From Oscillospiraceae bacterium (lineage in GTDB: Bacteria; Bacillota; Clostridia; Oscillospirales; Acutalibacteraceae): a stretch of DNA of 64,000 bases. Position 1 is the stretch's first letter. The number at the start of each line of letters is the position of its first letter. The notes below the pieces were generated by a model, which had not been told where the DNA came from, did no database searches, and worked only from the letters and a program-made list of their open reading frames with translations. Of the stretch, positions 60,619-64,000 are shown piece after piece. The position numbers and the translations under genes are program-made. The DNA lies in the NCBI GenBank assembly GCA_015065685.1, contig SVPU01000001.1:87340-151339 (forward strand), written 5' to 3'.

Positions 60619-61739
60619 TGAAAAAAATTATTTTAGGCTTTGTTTTAATGTGGCTTTTTATACTGCCCGTTTCGGCGGAAGAGGCTCATGAGGATTTTTA
60701 TAAAAGCCAATATGAGCAAAGCGGTGCGGCGGCTCTCAGTGAGCATCTGCCACGCGAAACAAGGGAGTTTTTAAAAGAAAACGGCATAGATTTAGAGAAT
60801 CCTGATTGGACAACCGCCATTTCGGGCGAAAATGTTTTTTCGCATATATGGTCATTTTTAAAGAGTGGAGCGCTCAAGCCTTTTTCCGTGGGAACGGCGA
60901 TTTTGGCAATTATTCTAATTAGTGCGGCCTTGTCGGGAATGGAAGCGGCTTCGGGCGTGGGGTCGGTTACACTTTATGTAACGGCGCTCAGCACGGCGGC
61001 GGTGATATCTGTACCCGTTTTTTCGGTGATAAGCTCGAGCGTTGATGCAATGCAGGGTTGCGCGGTTTTTATGACCGCCTTCATTCCCGTCTTTGCGGTT
61101 TTGATTGCATCATCGGGCGGGGCGGTAACCTCAGTGGCTATGAGCGGCCTATTGCTTGGTGCAACACAGGTTGTAAGCTATATTTCAAACTTTATAGTTG
61201 TGCCGCTGACCACGGGCTATATGGCGCTGAGCCTTGCCTCTTCGGTTTCACCTGTTTTATCGCGTTCGGGCGTGGCAGAGGGAATTAAAAAAATATCGTT
61301 TTGGATAATGTCGTTGCTCACGACTGTATTTGTGGGTATTTTGAGCATACAAACCGTGGTTAGCGCCTCTTCGGACACGCTGGCTTTGAAAACCGCCAAA
61401 TTTATTGTTGGCTCTTCGGTGCCGTTGGCAGGAACGGCGCTTTCGGAAGCGCTCACAACAGTTACCGCATCGTTGGGACTTTTAAAGTCTTCAGTAGGGG
61501 TTTATGGGGTGGTCGCCTGCGTGGCTATATTTCTGCCTTTTCTTGCAGAGCTTTTGATTTGGCGCGTGATTTTAGTGATTTGTTCCAGCGTTTCGGATTT
61601 ATTTTCACTTCCGAAAATATCTGGGCTTTTGCGCAGTGTTGACACGGTAATGTCGGTAATAATAGGCATAATTATGCTCACCTGTGCTATGTTTGTTATA
61701 TCACTTACGGTTGTTATGACGGTTGGGAGAATAAAATGA
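60615..61739 (+). CDS. spoIIIAE: Stage III sporulation protein AE
   Basis: 374 aa multi-TM with N-terminal signal; operon position. Confidence 0.94.
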   Translation: MMKKIILGFVLMWLFILPVSAEEAHEDFYKSQYEQSGAAALSEHLPRETREFLKENGIDLENPDWTTAISGENVFSHIWSFLKSGALKPFSVGTAILAIILISAALSGMEAASGVGSVTLYVTALSTAAVISVPVFSVISSSVDAMQGCAVFMTAFIPVFAVLIASSGGAVTSVAMSGLLLGATQVVSYISNFIVVPLTTGYMALSLASSVSPVLSRSGVAEGIKKISFWIMSLLTTVFVGILSIQTVVSASSDTLALKTAKFIVGSSVPLAGTALSEALTTVTASLGLLKSSVGVYGVVACVAIFLPFLAELLIWRVILVICSSVSDLFSLPKISGLLRSVDTVMSVIIGIIMLTCAMFVISLTVVMTVGRIK

Positions 61740-62167
61740 ATTGGTTCACATCGGCAGTTACTGCCTTTTGCGTTTCGAGCGTTTTTATCGGGGTGATTTA
61801 TATCATATGCCCTGATGGCGTTATGAATAAAATTGTGAAATATGTGTTGTCCTTGTGCTTTTTGGCAACTTTAATAGTCTCGGTTAATGTTTTTGCCAAA
61901 AACGATTCCTTCCATATAGAGATAAACGAGCATATTTTAGCTGATACCGAAAATCTCGATATTACCTCTGCAAAATATATTTATTCCTATGCCCTTCAAA
62001 AAGAGGGTATAAATTTCAAGGAAATTGAAATTTTAACGGATAAAGCGGAAGATGGCAGCATAGTAATTAATAAGATTATCGTGAATTCGGATTGTCGGGA
62101 AGAAGAAATAACGAATGCTTTAGGAGAAGCGGCAAAAAATTTTGAGGTTGTTGTTATAAATGAATGA
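61736..62167 (+). CDS. spoIIIAF: Stage III sporulation protein AF
   Basis: 143 aa, two N-terminal TMs; operon position. Confidence 0.88.
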   Translation: MNWFTSAVTAFCVSSVFIGVIYIICPDGVMNKIVKYVLSLCFLATLIVSVNVFAKNDSFHIEINEHILADTENLDITSAKYIYSYALQKEGINFKEIEILTDKAEDGSIVINKIIVNSDCREEEITNALGEAAKNFEVVVINE

Positions 62168-62702
62168 AGTTTTTAATAAATACATATTAAAGTTGCGTTC
62201 GCCTAAAATTTTAATTGCATTGGGTCTTGTGGGAATGCTGCTCATCTTTTTGTCTTCTCTTGGAAAGGATGACAAACAAGAACAAACCGAGATGCAAACC
62301 GGAATAACAACCGAAGAATATCGTCGGCAACTGGAAAGCGATATTTGTGAAATGGTATCTAACATAACGGGCAATAAACGGGTAACGGTTGTTATAACGC
62401 TCGAAAACGGAATTAAATATTCTTATGCCGATACAAAGGAAAAAACCGCATCAGATAAAACCTCAGAGCAAACTCAAACCTCTGATAGCGAGCTCAAAGA
62501 GGGGTATATAATCGTTAAAAATTCTGAGGGCGGTGAAGAGGCACTGCTCATAACCGAACAAATGCCGCAGGTTAGGGGTGTTGCTATTGTGTGTGATGGC
62601 GGCGATAATCAGATACTAAACGAAAAAATTTTAAACACCGTTACCGCGGCGTTGAACATAACATCGAAAAGAGTATATATTTGTGGGAGGAAATCAGAAT
62701 GA
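62160..62702 (+). CDS. spoIIIAG: Stage III sporulation protein AG
   Basis: 180 aa; RRQLESDICEMVSNITGNKRVTVVITLENG; PQVRGVAIVCDGG. Confidence 0.93.
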   Translation: MNEVFNKYILKLRSPKILIALGLVGMLLIFLSSLGKDDKQEQTEMQTGITTEEYRRQLESDICEMVSNITGNKRVTVVITLENGIKYSYADTKEKTASDKTSEQTQTSDSELKEGYIIVKNSEGGEEALLITEQMPQVRGVAIVCDGGDNQILNEKILNTVTAALNITSKRVYICGRKSE

Positions 62703-63238
62703 AAAAAGGTAAGGTTTTGGGTAAAGGACAAATAACTGTTGCGGTTATGCTTTTGGCGTTGGGTGCTGCAATTTGGCTTAACACTAAGTATTTACCGTCG
62801 GAATCGAAATATTTGGGTGAGGCGTCATATGTAAATAATTCCTCTGCTAAGGATGAATATATAGAGACCTCGGCTGAGGTTACAGAAAAAGCGGATTATT
62901 TCACCACTACTAAAAAGGATAGAGAAAAGGCCAGAAAAGAGGCCTGCGAAACCATTGAGGAAACTCTCAAAAACGAAAAACTAACCGATGATGATAAAAA
63001 GTCGGCATTGGCAAAAATTGAAGAAATTGCTGACAGAATCGAGCGCGAAAGCAATATAGAAGCTCTACTTTCGGCTAAGGGGTTTCAAAAAAGCATTGCG
63101 GTTATGAACGATAACGGCATAACGGTTGTTGTTAAATCAGATGGGCTCACCTCTGCACAAACCTTGCAAATTCAGGATATAGTTACAAGCGAAACCAGCA
63201 TCCCGTTGGGCAACATTAAAATAGTGCCTATAGCGTAG
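62699..63238 (+). CDS. spoIIIAH: Stage III sporulation protein AH (SpoIIIAH-like)
   Basis: N-terminal TM ITVAVMLLALGAAIWLNTKYL; KKDREKARKEACETIEETLKNEKLTDDDKKSALAKIEEIADRIERESNIEALLSAKGF. Confidence 0.93.
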   Translation: MKKGKVLGKGQITVAVMLLALGAAIWLNTKYLPSESKYLGEASYVNNSSAKDEYIETSAEVTEKADYFTTTKKDREKARKEACETIEETLKNEKLTDDDKKSALAKIEEIADRIERESNIEALLSAKGFQKSIAVMNDNGITVVVKSDGLTSAQTLQIQDIVTSETSIPLGNIKIVPIA

Positions 63239-63342
63239 ATTTTGAAATTTCTCCAACAAAAATGTTGTGTTATTTGAAAAATGTGTTATAATAAATGTAA
63301 AGTCATTCGAAGAATGCTAAAAATGCCGGACGGAGGATAATT

Positions 63343-63693
63343 ATGAATAATAACACCGAGCTTTCGGTAAACACCGAAGTTATAGAAAAAATAGCAGAAA
63401 TTGCGGCAAAGGAAGTTGAAGGCGTAACGGGTCTTTCTAAACGCGCAATTGACCTTAAAGGTGCTGTTAAATCTAAAACTGCATTTAAGGGCATCAAGGT
63501 TGAAAGTGTGAATGGTGCGGTTAAAATTAACGCATATATTTGTGTAAAAAAAGATGCGCACGTTAAAGATGTTGCCGAAAAGGTTCAACACAACATAAAG
63601 GATAAGATTCAGGTTATGACATCAACCGCCGTAACCAAGGTTAATGTTGTTGTGGCTGATATCGATATCGAGCCCCAAGAAACAGAAGAATAA
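63343..63693 (+). CDS. Asp23/Gls24 family envelope stress response protein
   Basis: STEVIEKIAEIAAKEVEGVTGLSKR-type motif; NAYICVKKDAHVKDVAEKVQHNIKDKIQVMT. Confidence 0.92.
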   Translation: MNNNTELSVNTEVIEKIAEIAAKEVEGVTGLSKRAIDLKGAVKSKTAFKGIKVESVNGAVKINAYICVKKDAHVKDVAEKVQHNIKDKIQVMTSTAVTKVNVVVADIDIEPQETEE

Positions 63694-63838
63694 AACAAAA
63701 TTAACAACATATTATAAAGGCTGTGGCTGTTTGGCTGCGGCCTTTATATATTTATATAATGTGTAACGGGAATTTTGAGCGGTAAAATATGTATTTTGAG
63801 GCGCCCAAAACCCAATATATTGTGGCCAAAAAACCTTT

Positions 63839-63911
63839 AAAAAAAAGTTGCAAAAAAACTTTAAAAAAACTTAAAAAAAGTGTTGACAAAAGGGGTTGGA
63901 TGTGGTAATAT
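63839..63911 (+). promoter_or_regulatory. rRNA-operon-type promoter: phased A-tracts plus TTGACA-N17-TAATAT
   Basis: A8/A7/A7/A7 tracts at ~10-12 bp spacing, then ttgaca at 63883 and taatat at 63906. Confidence 0.7.
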
Positions 63912-64000
63912 AATCGAGCGCCTTGAAAAAGGGGCTGCAAAAAAACGGACCTTGAAAATTAAACAACGAAGAAATAAGGACCCGACGATTCTTATGAGAA
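63912..64000 (+). other. Probable rRNA operon (16S) leader, truncated by window end
   Basis: ggaccttgaaaattaaacaacgaag is typical of Firmicutes pre-16S leaders; no 16S sequence yet reached. Confidence 0.6.

Overview
The window is a 64 kb chromosomal segment from an endospore-forming Firmicute, probably class Clostridia. The evidence for that is a complete spoIIIAA-AH operon, a PolC-type polymerase in the frr-uppS-cdsA-dxr-rseP-ispG-polC arrangement, MutS2, and low GC. Most of it is core genome: secA, phosphoglucomutase, mfd, pth, two two-component systems, gdhA, phoH-ybeY-era-recO-mutS2-uvrA, pyrH to polC, and spoIIIA, ending in an rRNA-operon promoter and leader. Accessory or unusual material sits between these blocks. 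(1) A tRNA-like element forms the 5' leader of a zinc-ribbon gene (8237-8299). (2) A hairpin-rich array of tRNA-Lys 3'-end fragments lies downstream of tRNA-Lys(UUU) (about 28990-29740). (3) A perfect cloverleaf-forming DNA element lies between divergent genes (30267-30372). (4) A perfect 42-bp palindrome serves as terminator and also encodes identical C-termini (KKLLKL*) of two convergent genes (41152-41193). (5) The PolC appears to lack the 3'-5' exonuclease domain. (6) An uncharacterised three-gene cluster contains an Rv2525c-like TIM-barrel protein (56672-58324). No CRISPR array and no intact mobile element were seen. All calls come from reading the sequence and supplied ORF translations; no database search was run.
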